Part shown: positions 13,001 through 20,685 of the stretch, piece by piece | Numbering within the stretch: the stretch's first letter is position 1 | How the letters are laid out: every line of letters starts with the position of its first letter | Assembly (NCBI GenBank): GCA_031264885.1 | Contig: JAISDM010000228.1 | Location: 1-21,068, forward strand | Direction: 5' to 3' | Source: Peptococcaceae bacterium | GTDB lineage: Bacteria; Bacillota; Peptococcia; DRI-13; UBA5745 | Length of the DNA stretch: 21,068 nt | The notes under the pieces: generated by a model | Database searches by the model: none | The model's input: only the letters and a program-made list of their open reading frames with translations | Told to the model about the DNA's origin: nothing | Translations under genes and position numbers: made by a program

Positions 13001-13513
13001 GTGCTTTGGCTAGAATGCTTGATTATTTTTGCTTCCCGTATTTGCGATGTTTCGCTGACCACCGTTCGCACGCTGATGGTGGTTCGAGGGGAAAAGATTA
13101 AGGCTTCCGTCATGGGCTTCTTTGAGGTGCTGATTTATTTGAACATCCTCACTCTGGTGGTCTCCAATATGACGAGTCCGTTCAAAATCATCAGCTATTG
13201 CCTGGGCTTCGCTATGGGCAACTATATTGGAAGCATCATTGAGGAAAAACTGGCCATCGGCAATATTTTCGTTCAAATTGTGACCTTGAGGGAACCGGAA
13301 CGGCTGGCCGAAATGCTCCGTTCCCAGGGGTACGGTGTAACGATGCTGGATGGGCACGGAATGAAAGGGGATCACATGATCCTGCAGGTGGTGGTGAAGC
13401 GCAAGGCGTTCCCTGTGTTAAAGGCGCAGGTTTACGAATGGGATCCTCAGATATTTCTGACCGCTTTCGACACGCGATTGATCCACGGGGGCATCATCAA
13501 ACAGTGGAAGTAA
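13001..13513 (+). CDS. UPF0316/DUF2179-family membrane protein
   Basis: The 170-residue protein has three predicted membrane segments: about 2-18, 38-58 and 62-82. A soluble C-terminal domain (about 90-168) carries VQIVTLREPERLAEMLRSQGYGVTMLDGHGMKGDHMILQVVVKRK, typical of UPF0316 (YebE/DUF2179-like) proteins. Their function is not established. The start is a GTG at 13001 with a GGGTGAT element upstream; no better start is in frame. It is divergent from trpB2 across 73 bases. Confidence 0.82.
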   Translation: MLWLECLIIFASRICDVSLTTVRTLMVVRGEKIKASVMGFFEVLIYLNILTLVVSNMTSPFKIISYCLGFAMGNYIGSIIEEKLAIGNIFVQIVTLREPERLAEMLRSQGYGVTMLDGHGMKGDHMILQVVVKRKAFPVLKAQVYEWDPQIFLTAFDTRLIHGGIIKQWK

Positions 13514-13605
13514 ATGGTTTTCTATGGAAGCAAATGATTTTATGGAACATTATATCACAGATTTTAGAGCGAGTTATACAATTTTTTCACGAAGGAGATG
13601 TCACA

Positions 13606-14424
13606 ATGAAAAATACCGAAGACCTGGTCCGGCAGCTTTCCGGGTTCCTGGAGGATTCCCCCTTAAACCGCGCCAGAATCAATGACGCCGACGTTACTTT
13701 CTACGCGGACCCTGTCTGTGCCGTAGCCGGCGCCGGCGATCCGTTCTTTGAGCGGCTGAGAGAGCCCGAAATAGTGAATCCGGGCTTCCGGCTCCCCGGC
13801 GAATGGCTGCCGGACGCGCGCTCGGTGATATCCATATTTTATCCGCTGACCGAATCCGTGCGCGTATCCAATTACGCGCCGGGGCATCCCTCTTCGGAGT
13901 GGCTGTACGCGCGGATCGAAGGCGGCGACCGGTGTATTCCGGATTCCCTTACATATCTTGTGGATGAATTCGCGAAGGAAGGCGTCCGCGCGGTGGTCCC
14001 CTCCATGGATCCGGCGTTCAAGGTGTTCCCCGGATTTACCAGCAACTGGTCCGAACGCCACGTAGCGTTCATTGCCGGCCTGGGCACATTCGGGCTGAGC
14101 AAATCCTTCATTACCTTTAAGGGCGTGGCGGGCCGCTTCGGCAGCATCATTACCGACCGGGCGTGGCCTGTCACGCCCAGAAGCTATACGGATGCCTACG
14201 AGTATTGCAATCAATGTCAAGCCTGCCTTCACCGGTGCCCGTCCGGCGCCATCACGCCCGAAGGCAAGGACAAATCCGTTTGCGGCGCCTATTTGGGAAC
14301 GACGCGGGAGATCTACGCGCCCAGGTACGGATGCGGGAAATGTCAAACCAAGGTCCCCTGTGAAGCCGGCGTCCCCCCGCGGCGCAAGGGTACCGGTTTG
14401 GATTCCGGGACAGACCCGGAATGA
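13606..14424 (+). CDS. QueG-like double [4Fe-4S] protein, C-terminus altered by repeat R1
   Basis: The 272-residue cytoplasmic protein resembles the epoxyqueuosine reductase/reductive dehalogenase superfamily. Its N-terminal part has the RSVISIFYPL strand. GLGTFGLSKSFITFKGVAGRFGSIITD (159-185) is the usual G-rich segment before the clusters. Cys201, 204, 207 and 211 (CNQCQACLHRCPSGAI) and Cys226, 243, 246 and 252 (YGCGKCQTKVPCE) are suited to two [4Fe-4S] clusters. A corrinoid domain is not evident, and the protein is shorter than QueG (about 350-380 residues), so it is a relative of unknown substrate. AAGGAG is 8 bases before the ATG at 13606; the longer frame from 13438 overlaps the upstream gene. 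The last eight residues, LDSGTDPE, and the stop come from an R1 repeat. Confidence 0.82.
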   Translation: MKNTEDLVRQLSGFLEDSPLNRARINDADVTFYADPVCAVAGAGDPFFERLREPEIVNPGFRLPGEWLPDARSVISIFYPLTESVRVSNYAPGHPSSEWLYARIEGGDRCIPDSLTYLVDEFAKEGVRAVVPSMDPAFKVFPGFTSNWSERHVAFIAGLGTFGLSKSFITFKGVAGRFGSIITDRAWPVTPRSYTDAYEYCNQCQACLHRCPSGAITPEGKDKSVCGAYLGTTREIYAPRYGCGKCQTKVPCEAGVPPRRKGTGLDSGTDPE

Positions 14425-14425
14425 C
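14400..14425. repeat. Palindromic repeat R1, half copy
   Basis: GGATTCCGGGACAGACCCGG continuing to ATGAC matches the right arm of the full R1 copy at 5964-5989 with two differences. It encodes the last residues and the TGA stop of the QueG-like gene. The left arm is absent. Confidence 0.85.
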
Positions 14426-14453
14426 GAAACATGGGCGCGTCCGCGGACGGGGA

Positions 14454-14536
14454 CGGGCGGCAGAATGCCGCCCTTACGGCGCCGGGACGATCGGGACGTG
14501 AATCACGCGCCTGTAGGGGCGGCATCCTGCCGCCCG
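14454..14536. mobile_element. MITE-like unit bounded by two inverted R2 repeats
   Basis: R2 copy 3 (14454-14477) and R2 copy 4 (14513-14536, inverted) face each other across 35 bases, so the 83-base unit has 24-base terminal inverted repeats with three differences. Each end is itself a hairpin. No transposase is encoded. The unit fills most of the gap between the QueG-like gene and the small gene at 14597. Single R2 copies elsewhere could be solo ends or an independent hairpin family. Confidence 0.55.
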
Positions 14537-14596
14537 CCTTTGGCAGAGGGGAGGAATAAAAAAATGGCTCAAACGGTGGCAAAGGAGGAAAGCGTC

Positions 14597-14761
14597 ATGA
14601 CGGATTTGCAGTTCAAGGCGCTCATCAAAATGGTTTATGAGCGTTTCGTTGTGGAGATTCATTCCGGTAAAGATCCGGAGCAATTGGAAGCCGCGCTGAA
14701 AAAATGGGTTGAAACCGTAGCCGGCGTAGAGATAGAGGATGATGGATATGGACAGCGTTAA
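14597..14761 (+). CDS. Small hypothetical protein upstream of purM-like gene
   Basis: The 54-residue acidic protein reads MTDLQFKALIKMVYERFVVE, then a helix EQLEAALKKWVETVAG. It is predicted all-helical, without a membrane segment, and I do not recognise it. AAAGGAGG lies 8 bases before the ATG. A second in-frame ATG at 14564 also has its own GGAGG 9 bases upstream and would give a 65-residue form, so two starts may be used. The gene overlaps the purM-like gene by 14 bases, pointing to coupled translation. Confidence 0.68.
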   Translation: MTDLQFKALIKMVYERFVVEIHSGKDPEQLEAALKKWVETVAGVEIEDDGYGQR

Positions 14762-15818
14762 TTATGAGGCCGTTAATTATGAGGCTTCGGGCGTCAGCGT
14801 CGCGGCCGCCAACGATGTGAAGCAGCAATTTAAGGGGATGGTTTCCGCGCGGGGTTTGGCGCATTGTACCCCGGTCAATCAGGTGGGGGCTTTCGCCTCG
14901 CTTGTGGAGATCGATTTAAAGGGTTACACGAATCCGGTGTTTGTTCTGAAGAGTGAGGAGCCGGGATCGAAGCAATTGCTGTCGCTGGACAATCACCGCG
15001 TCGAATGGATCGCGCGGGATCTGATCAATCACCTGGTCAACGATATCGCCGTCATGGGCGCCGTGCCCTGCGCTGTGCTGGACACGATCATCTGCGGGAA
15101 ATTCGAAAAGGAAACGATCCTCAAATTGGTCGGGGAAATCTCCCAGGCGTGTATCGAGAACGGTTGTGTGCTTGTGGGCGGGGAGACGTCGGAACAGCCC
15201 GGCGTGCTGCCTGCCGGCCGCTATGTACTCCAAGCGAGTGTGTTAGGCGTCGCGGACAGGCAAAAGATCGTTGACGGAAGCCGGATCAAGCAGGGGGACG
15301 CGCTGATCGCGCTGGCGTCTAACGGGCTGCATACCAACGGCTACAGCCTGGTTCGAAAGCTCATGGAGGCCCGGCCCGCGATTCTCGAGGAGCGCGTTGA
15401 CGGCGAGAGTTTTATGGACAGCCTCTTAAAGCCGCATCTTTCTTACGCCGGCACAGTCAAACGATTGCTTGAGCGGCATTCGGGCGACGTTCATGGGATG
15501 GCTCATATAACCGGCGGCGGCATTCACGACAATTTGATTCGAATTTTGCAAAGCGACGGGCTGCGGGCGGAAATCGACCTGTCCATGATCCGGATCCCGG
15601 GGATCTTTAAGGTTATAAAAAAATACGCGAACATAACGGATGAAGAGATGCTCGCGACGTTTAATATGGGCGCCGGAATCATAGCGGCCGTCGAAGAAGC
15701 GCGGGCCGGCGAGATTCTCGGGACACTGGGCGCCGGCGCGTATCGGATCGGCCAAATCACGCAGTCCGGCGGAAGCAGGGAAGTCACATTCAACCAGACC
15801 CTCAGCTGGGACCGGTGA
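14748..15818 (+). CDS. Divergent PurM-like protein (AIR synthase family)
   Basis: The 356-residue protein aligns along the PurM fold. VNDIAVMGAVPCAVLD, LVGGETSEQPGVLPAGRYVLQASVLGV, GDALIALASNGLHTNGYSLVRKL and HITGGGIHDNLIRIL are all in order. PurM closes FGAM to aminoimidazole ribotide in purine synthesis. The usual TDGVGTKLKLA segment of canonical PurM is replaced by LKSEEPGSKQLLSL (67-80), so it belongs to a divergent subgroup and its reaction is uncertain. No other purine gene is nearby. The ATG at 14748 is favoured by AGAGG 9 bases upstream; ATGs at 14739 and 14742 are too close. A 15-base tandem repeat at 14757-14786 encodes VNYEA twice. Confidence 0.85.
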   Translation: MDSVNYEAVNYEASGVSVAAANDVKQQFKGMVSARGLAHCTPVNQVGAFASLVEIDLKGYTNPVFVLKSEEPGSKQLLSLDNHRVEWIARDLINHLVNDIAVMGAVPCAVLDTIICGKFEKETILKLVGEISQACIENGCVLVGGETSEQPGVLPAGRYVLQASVLGVADRQKIVDGSRIKQGDALIALASNGLHTNGYSLVRKLMEARPAILEERVDGESFMDSLLKPHLSYAGTVKRLLERHSGDVHGMAHITGGGIHDNLIRILQSDGLRAEIDLSMIRIPGIFKVIKKYANITDEEMLATFNMGAGIIAAVEEARAGEILGTLGAGAYRIGQITQSGGSREVTFNQTLSWDR

Positions 15819-15827
15819 ATTGCGAGT

Positions 15828-18422
15828 TCAGACTTTCAGCATGCCGTTTTTGACCGCGATGCGCACGGCGTCCGCGCGGTTGACCGCGCCCAGCTTGTTG
15901 TACAGGCTCTTGATCATGCTTTTGACCGTATCGCCGGAAACCTGCCCGGCGGCCGCGATCTCCTTGCGCGTCAGCCCCTGAGACAGGCTGACCAGAATCT
16001 CCGCTTCCCTGGGCGAGAGTTTGATGTTCGGGGCGGGATCCTGCCTGGGGTCCCGCCGCTGATATAATTTTGCCGTCTCCAGGAGTTTTTTGGCGTAAGC
16101 GGCGGATCTCTTGTTGATATTTTCCAGCCACGGCTGAGGAATGGCGCAGTTTTTGTCCTTTAAGGCCGCCGCGGTCAAAAGCCGCATGGGGCTGCCCAGC
16201 TCGATGAAGGGCATGTCTATCGCGTTGGATTGCCCCATATCGTACACGGCTTGCAGCGCGTCCACCGCCTTGGCGCGTTCGCCGGTGCAGTACAGCGCGG
16301 CGGCCCGGAGTACGCCGATGTCCATCCGGCCGAACAGGAAACCCCGGATGCCGTCGTCGTTTTCCTGAACCTCCAGGAACGCCAGCAGTTCATAATATTT
16401 CTTATCGGCCAGATAGAATTTCGATTTGACGACAATTTCCAATCCGCTCACCGAGGAGTTCAGCGCGCTTGGGTCAAAATCGTCTTTCAGCCATTTTGCC
16501 AGCTTGTCTGTCCGCCCCAATTGAGTGTAAAACCAACCCATCATAAGGTCGTATGAAATCTGGCGGTTGGGGAAATCCGCGTTTCCCAGCTGTGATTCCC
16601 ATTCCTTGAGCACATTCCGGATCTGGGGAATTTTGCCCAGGTGAACGCCGCTTCTCAGCAGAAAAAACAACGCCCGCTGTTCCACTTCATACTGGGCTTT
16701 CTCTCTGGCTATGGCGGCGGACTGACAGGCGAATTTCTCCGCGTCTTTCAGATTGTCCTTATAATAGGCGGTTTCCGCCAGGGCCAAGTCGTCCAAGCCG
16801 CTGAAACAGCCGTTCATCATTTCGGATACATATGGAATGGCCGGGGCAAACGCCTCGATGGATTTCTCAAACTCGCCGCTCTCCGCGGGACAGCCGACCC
16901 TGCAAATATACGAGCTGACGGTGGTATTGACGATGGGCGCGGTCACGGGATAAGAAGTCCACTGGGAGTAATGACGCGCTTTTTCAAAATAGCGGGCGCA
17001 GCCGTAATCCTTGGTATACATACAGGTCAGCATGGTGACAAAACCCAAATTCACATAGCTCTCCGCCAGGATGTGGCAGCCCAGATCCGTCCACGGCAGC
17101 GCCTCATACTTTCTGACGGCGGTCTGCCCTTCAATCATGGCTTCCTCAAAGCGGCCCAGATCGATCAACAGCCTGGCGCGGACAATATACCGCGTGATCT
17201 CTGAATTCCCCGTTCCTTCATGATCCCCGTCCAGCAATTCCTCCATGACGCTCAGCAAAAACCTCGCGTCGCGAATGGTTATGGCCAGAATCGGGAGTGT
17301 GTGGACCGTTTTTAACAAAGCTTCATGATCCCCGGCTTTTTTGTAACAGTCGACCGCTTCCGTGATCAGATGGTTTTCGGCGTACCAACCGGCGACTTTG
17401 GAATAAAAACCTTGCTTCTCCGCTTGGGTCAGCAAGGTTTGTCTGCTTTTCAGGAATTCCAGAAACAGATGATGGATGTGGTAAATGTTTGAATCCGCGT
17501 CATACCGGACAAAAGAACTGATCCGCCCGAATTCCGTGATGAAGCCCTCTTCCGGCGCCAGCGTCCGCAGAAACTCCGCGGGCAAATCGTCCATCAAAGA
17601 AACCAGGATCAGCAATTTTTGCGTCGTTTCCGATACCATGGGAAACACTTCATTCTCGATCAGCTTGAAGATATTGAGTTTCATGGCGGAAAGCGCGTCG
17701 TTTTCGTCCAGCGTCTGGCTCTTCAAAGACATTTCCAGCAGCCGGATGGCGAAGATCCAGCCCTCTGTGGCGTCATAAATGTTCGCGGCGAATTGAGACG
17801 ACAGCTTAATGTCCCGTATCCGGAAATAATCCAGCAGTTCGTTTTTGCCAAAGCACAGGTCGTCCTCGCCGATCCGCGCCAGCAACCCCTTTGAATCCAG
17901 CCGGGCAGTCTCGATCGCGGGCTGGCTTCTTGAGATTAAAATAGTGCAGACATTGGAGAAGGCCAGGCTAACGGCGTCTTCTATAAACCGCAGCACGGAT
18001 TTTTCGTGGATCCGGTGGACGTCGTCAAAAACGAAGATATACTTGACGTCGGGATTCAATTGGTCCTTAAGCCAAACCGCGAATTTCACAAACTGTTTTT
18101 TTGTCTTGGGAAATTTGATTTGTCTCAGTTCGGACCCGCCGTCCGGATTTTCATCTTTGTACGGGAACATCTGGATGAGTTTTTCCCAGAATTCATCCGT
18201 CGCGTTGTCCGTATCGGATAACTGCATCCAGGCGGTTTTCGCGCTGTGCCGGCGCAAAAAAGAATAAACCGCGTGTGTCTTACCGCAGCCGGCGCCGGCG
18301 ACCATTGTGACAGCCGGGAATCGAACGGCTTCTTCCAGCAAATGACTCAAACGCGGTCTTTCCAAATAATCCTGCTGACTTAACGCGTACGGCTTTCCGC
18401 CGCTAAAATATTGATTTTTCAT
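15828..18422 (-). CDS. MalT-like LuxR-family ATPase transcriptional regulator
   Basis: The 864-residue regulator has three parts. The N-terminal STAND-type ATPase domain has Walker A GAGCGKT at 43-49 and a Walker B-like YIFVFDDVHR near 128-137. A long helical middle (about 350-780) resembles TPR-type sensor repeats of MalT. A LuxR HTH (about 800-864) reads LSPREAEILVSLSQGLTRKEIAAAGQVSGDTVKSMIKSLYNKLGA. Such proteins bind an inducer and ATP, oligomerise and activate promoters; the inducer is unknown here. The ATG at 18422 lacks a good ribosome binding site, which may mean low expression or coupling to the Asp23 gene 34 bases upstream. It converges on the purM-like gene with a 9-base gap. Confidence 0.92.
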   Translation of the reverse strand: MKNQYFSGGKPYALSQQDYLERPRLSHLLEEAVRFPAVTMVAGAGCGKTHAVYSFLRRHSAKTAWMQLSDTDNATDEFWEKLIQMFPYKDENPDGGSELRQIKFPKTKKQFVKFAVWLKDQLNPDVKYIFVFDDVHRIHEKSVLRFIEDAVSLAFSNVCTILISRSQPAIETARLDSKGLLARIGEDDLCFGKNELLDYFRIRDIKLSSQFAANIYDATEGWIFAIRLLEMSLKSQTLDENDALSAMKLNIFKLIENEVFPMVSETTQKLLILVSLMDDLPAEFLRTLAPEEGFITEFGRISSFVRYDADSNIYHIHHLFLEFLKSRQTLLTQAEKQGFYSKVAGWYAENHLITEAVDCYKKAGDHEALLKTVHTLPILAITIRDARFLLSVMEELLDGDHEGTGNSEITRYIVRARLLIDLGRFEEAMIEGQTAVRKYEALPWTDLGCHILAESYVNLGFVTMLTCMYTKDYGCARYFEKARHYSQWTSYPVTAPIVNTTVSSYICRVGCPAESGEFEKSIEAFAPAIPYVSEMMNGCFSGLDDLALAETAYYKDNLKDAEKFACQSAAIAREKAQYEVEQRALFFLLRSGVHLGKIPQIRNVLKEWESQLGNADFPNRQISYDLMMGWFYTQLGRTDKLAKWLKDDFDPSALNSSVSGLEIVVKSKFYLADKKYYELLAFLEVQENDDGIRGFLFGRMDIGVLRAAALYCTGERAKAVDALQAVYDMGQSNAIDMPFIELGSPMRLLTAAALKDKNCAIPQPWLENINKRSAAYAKKLLETAKLYQRRDPRQDPAPNIKLSPREAEILVSLSQGLTRKEIAAAGQVSGDTVKSMIKSLYNKLGAVNRADAVRIAVKNGMLKV

Positions 18423-18456
18423 TTTACTGTCTCGATAATGGATGCCTCAATGATCC

Positions 18457-18885
18457 TTACTCTTCAGGAACAGAGCTTGCCTGCGCGTCCTCGTTCTTTG
18501 AATCTTCGTTCTTTGAATCGTCATTTTCGTCGGGCTCCTGCCGAACGATGCGTTCCACCGTGATATCCACCGTCTCCACATTGAAGCCGGTGATGTTTTT
18601 GACTTCGGCGGCCAGCACCTCGCGGATTTTGCGCAATGCCTCGGGAATGCTGACGCCGTACAGAATGGATAATTTAATTTCATAAGACACGGAGCCGCTT
18701 TCCACAAGGTCGTCGTCCCCGTCTTTGCGGCGGATCAAAATACCGGTCCGGGTGTTCTTGTCGCCAAACAGCTGGGCAAAATTGCCTTTTTTCTCCTGAT
18801 AACAAACCTCTTCCGCGGATTCCAGCACAATACGCGCCAGAGTCACGAACACCTCGTCATAAATGATAGTTTTCCCATCCGACAT
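18457..18885 (-). CDS. Asp23/Gls24-family envelope stress protein
   Basis: The 142-residue protein has the Asp23/Gls24 core: an N-terminal IIYDEVFVTLARIVLESAEEV helix, the strand YEIKLSILYGVSIPEALRKIREVLAAEV and the terminal FNVETVDITVERIV strand. Members are linked to alkaline/cell-envelope stress and membrane association in Gram-positives. The C-terminal 28 residues form an acidic tail with a tandem SKNEDSKNED. AAGGGG precedes the ATG at 18885. It sits 62 bases downstream of the DHH gene on the same strand and just before the LuxR gene. Confidence 0.88.
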   Translation of the reverse strand: MSDGKTIIYDEVFVTLARIVLESAEEVCYQEKKGNFAQLFGDKNTRTGILIRRKDGDDDLVESGSVSYEIKLSILYGVSIPEALRKIREVLAAEVKNITGFNVETVDITVERIVRQEPDENDDSKNEDSKNEDAQASSVPEE

Positions 18886-18947
18886 TTATTTCCCCTTCTT
18901 TCTATCCGCGATTCGCGCTTTCTATAAATCCCCCCGACAGTAAGGAT

Positions 18948-19892
18948 TCATTCCGCCTTCACGGCGTTGATTCGTTTAATCAGTTCGGCCAGAACCCGGT
19001 CGGCCTGATCGTTCGGCACCTGGCAGGTCCCCGCGTTGGCGTGGCCTCCGCCTCCGTATTCAAGCATCCATTCCCCGATATTGACTTTGGAAGAACGGTT
19101 AAAAATAGACTTGCCTACGGTCAGCACCGTATTTCGTCTATGTACGCCCCAGATGACATGGATGGAAATATTGCATTCCGGGCGCAGGCTGTAGATCATG
19201 AACCGGTTGCCCGGATGGATCAATTCCTCGTGGCGGAGGTCGATGCTGACCACATCCCCGTTCACGGTGGAGCAGCGTCTCAGTTGCTCCTTGAATTCCT
19301 CTTCATGCTCGAAATAGAGATTCGTGCGCTCTTTGACGTCGGGCAAATCCAGGATCTGGTCGATGGGCATTTTGGTGCAGCTGTCAATGAGACTCATCAT
19401 CAAGCTGTAATTAGAGATCCGGAATACCCTGAAACGGCCCAATCCGGTACGGGCGTCCATGATAAAATTGAGCAGCGCCCAGTCTTTGGGGCGGAGTACG
19501 TCGTCCATATCGTATTGAGCGGAATCCGCTTTATCTACGGCGATCATCATGTCTTTGGAAATATACGGAAACTTCTGTTCCCCTCCGTAATACTCATATA
19601 CAACCCGCGCCGCGGAGGGCGCGTCCGGATTAATGATATAATTCGGATGACTTTGGGATTGCAGTCGGATCAATTCACTTGAATGATGGTCAAACACAAG
19701 ATGCGCAGCTTCCACATACGGCAAATTTGTGGTAATATCCCGCCCCGTAATATCAATCAGACCGTCCTGCATATCCTTTGGGTGAACAAAGAGGATATCG
19801 TCAATAATATTGAGGTCTTTTAATAAAACAGCGCAAACGAGCCCGTCGAAGTCGCTTCGGGTTACCAATCGGCATTTATTATTTGTCTCCAT
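18948..19892 (-). CDS. DHH-family phosphoesterase, exopolyphosphatase-like
   Basis: The 314-residue protein has a DHH domain with LVTRSDFDGLVCAVLL (9-24), VFDHHSSE (67-74) and an aspartate-rich VDKADSAQYDMDD, plus a C-terminal DHHA1 segment with YGGGGHANAGTCQVP. The family hydrolyses phosphodiester or phosphoanhydride bonds with Mn2+ (RecJ, nanoRNase, polyphosphatase). The substrate here is undetermined. The first motif is SDFDG rather than the common DxDA(D/G) form, as in exopolyphosphatase-related proteins. The ATG at 19892 has GGAGGG 7 bases upstream; a longer frame begins at 19934, but that region contains the promoter. Confidence 0.9.
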   Translation of the reverse strand: METNNKCRLVTRSDFDGLVCAVLLKDLNIIDDILFVHPKDMQDGLIDITGRDITTNLPYVEAAHLVFDHHSSELIRLQSQSHPNYIINPDAPSAARVVYEYYGGEQKFPYISKDMMIAVDKADSAQYDMDDVLRPKDWALLNFIMDARTGLGRFRVFRISNYSLMMSLIDSCTKMPIDQILDLPDVKERTNLYFEHEEEFKEQLRRCSTVNGDVVSIDLRHEELIHPGNRFMIYSLRPECNISIHVIWGVHRRNTVLTVGKSIFNRSSKVNIGEWMLEYGGGGHANAGTCQVPNDQADRVLAELIKRINAVKAE

Positions 19893-19932
19893 AAATAAAC
19901 CCTCCACATATTTTTCTTTCCACCTTAAGGAC

Positions 19933-19941
19933 ATTATAACA
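19933..19941 (-). promoter_or_regulatory. Extended -10 promoter of the DHH gene
   Basis: The minus strand reads TGTTATAAT, an extended -10 element (TGn before TATAAT), about 40 bases before the start codon. No clear -35 box lies at the right distance, which is common for extended -10 promoters. Confidence 0.55.
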
Positions 19942-19999
19942 AAATCAAAATCTGAACGCTAGTGTTGTTTAGATTAAATATGCGGAAAAATATGGCTGT

Positions 20000-20031
20000 A
20001 AAAAAAAACGGACGCTGAAATTCAGCGTCCG
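20000..20031 (-). terminator. Rho-independent terminator of sigI-rsgI
   Basis: On the minus strand a 9-bp perfect stem CGGACGCTG/CAGCGTCCG with a 5-base loop is followed by nine T residues. It begins 5 bases past the rsgI-like stop codon, a clear intrinsic terminator. Confidence 0.9.
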
Positions 20032-20035
20032 CCAG

Positions 20036-20671
20036 TCATTCTCCCTCTTTTAGCAGCCAAATAATTTCTTCGCCGTCCTCCGCCGATTCCAAAACGGGCA
20101 GCTGACCGCCGTCGCGCAGGACAAGAAAAGCCGCGTCCGCCTGAGCCTCTTCCGGGTTTAGATTGGCCAGAACACCGATCTCATCAATGGCCTCCCCGTT
20201 GGGAGCGGTCAATCCGGTAACGCCCAAATAACCGCCGGCGTCATATACATATTCCACGCTGCCGCAGCGCAGCGTCATTTGCGTTAAGGGGACGTCCGAG
20301 AACCAGGACACGCTGCTTCGGTCCGCGGACAGCCACACGGTCAGGATTTGTCCGTCAAAGAAGCGGATCTGCGCGGACGGACTTATGATTTCCGGTGAAA
20401 AATCCGGCACGCCGAGGGGGGGCGGATCGTCGTCAATGGTAGTCGTGGGCGCGACCCCGCCGATGCCGTCGGTCAGGCTGATGAAAGCGAACAATATAAC
20501 CGCTGCCGCGGCCATAGGAACCCATGATTCCCAGCTAAGCGTGGAAGGTTCCGGAACGGTGATCTCCTCACCTATCCGGGCGCCGGTAGGATTGGCGCAT
20601 TTGACAAAGCTCCCGTTTTTTTGCAAAACCAGGACTTTCTTTCCTTTGGTTTCAATGATTATTCCATTCAT
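20036..20671 (-). CDS. RsgI-like membrane anti-sigma factor
   Basis: The 211-residue protein has an N-terminal RsgI domain (MNGIIIETKGKKVLVLQKNGSFVKC, about 1-45) that binds SigI. One membrane segment follows (about 50-67, VPMAAAAVILFAFISL), then a Pro/Asp-rich linker and an extracellular domain of about 125 residues. In Clostridia, RsgI proteins often end in carbohydrate-binding or other sensor domains; this outer domain is short and I do not recognise it. AAGGAG lies 8 bases before the ATG at 20671. The gene follows sigI with a 14-base gap, so the pair is one operon ending in the terminator at 20000-20031. Confidence 0.85.
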   Translation of the reverse strand: MNGIIIETKGKKVLVLQKNGSFVKCANPTGARIGEEITVPEPSTLSWESWVPMAAAAVILFAFISLTDGIGGVAPTTTIDDDPPPLGVPDFSPEIISPSAQIRFFDGQILTVWLSADRSSVSWFSDVPLTQMTLRCGSVEYVYDAGGYLGVTGLTAPNGEAIDEIGVLANLNPEEAQADAAFLVLRDGGQLPVLESAEDGEEIIWLLKEGE

Positions 20672-20685
20672 AAACAAGACTCCTT

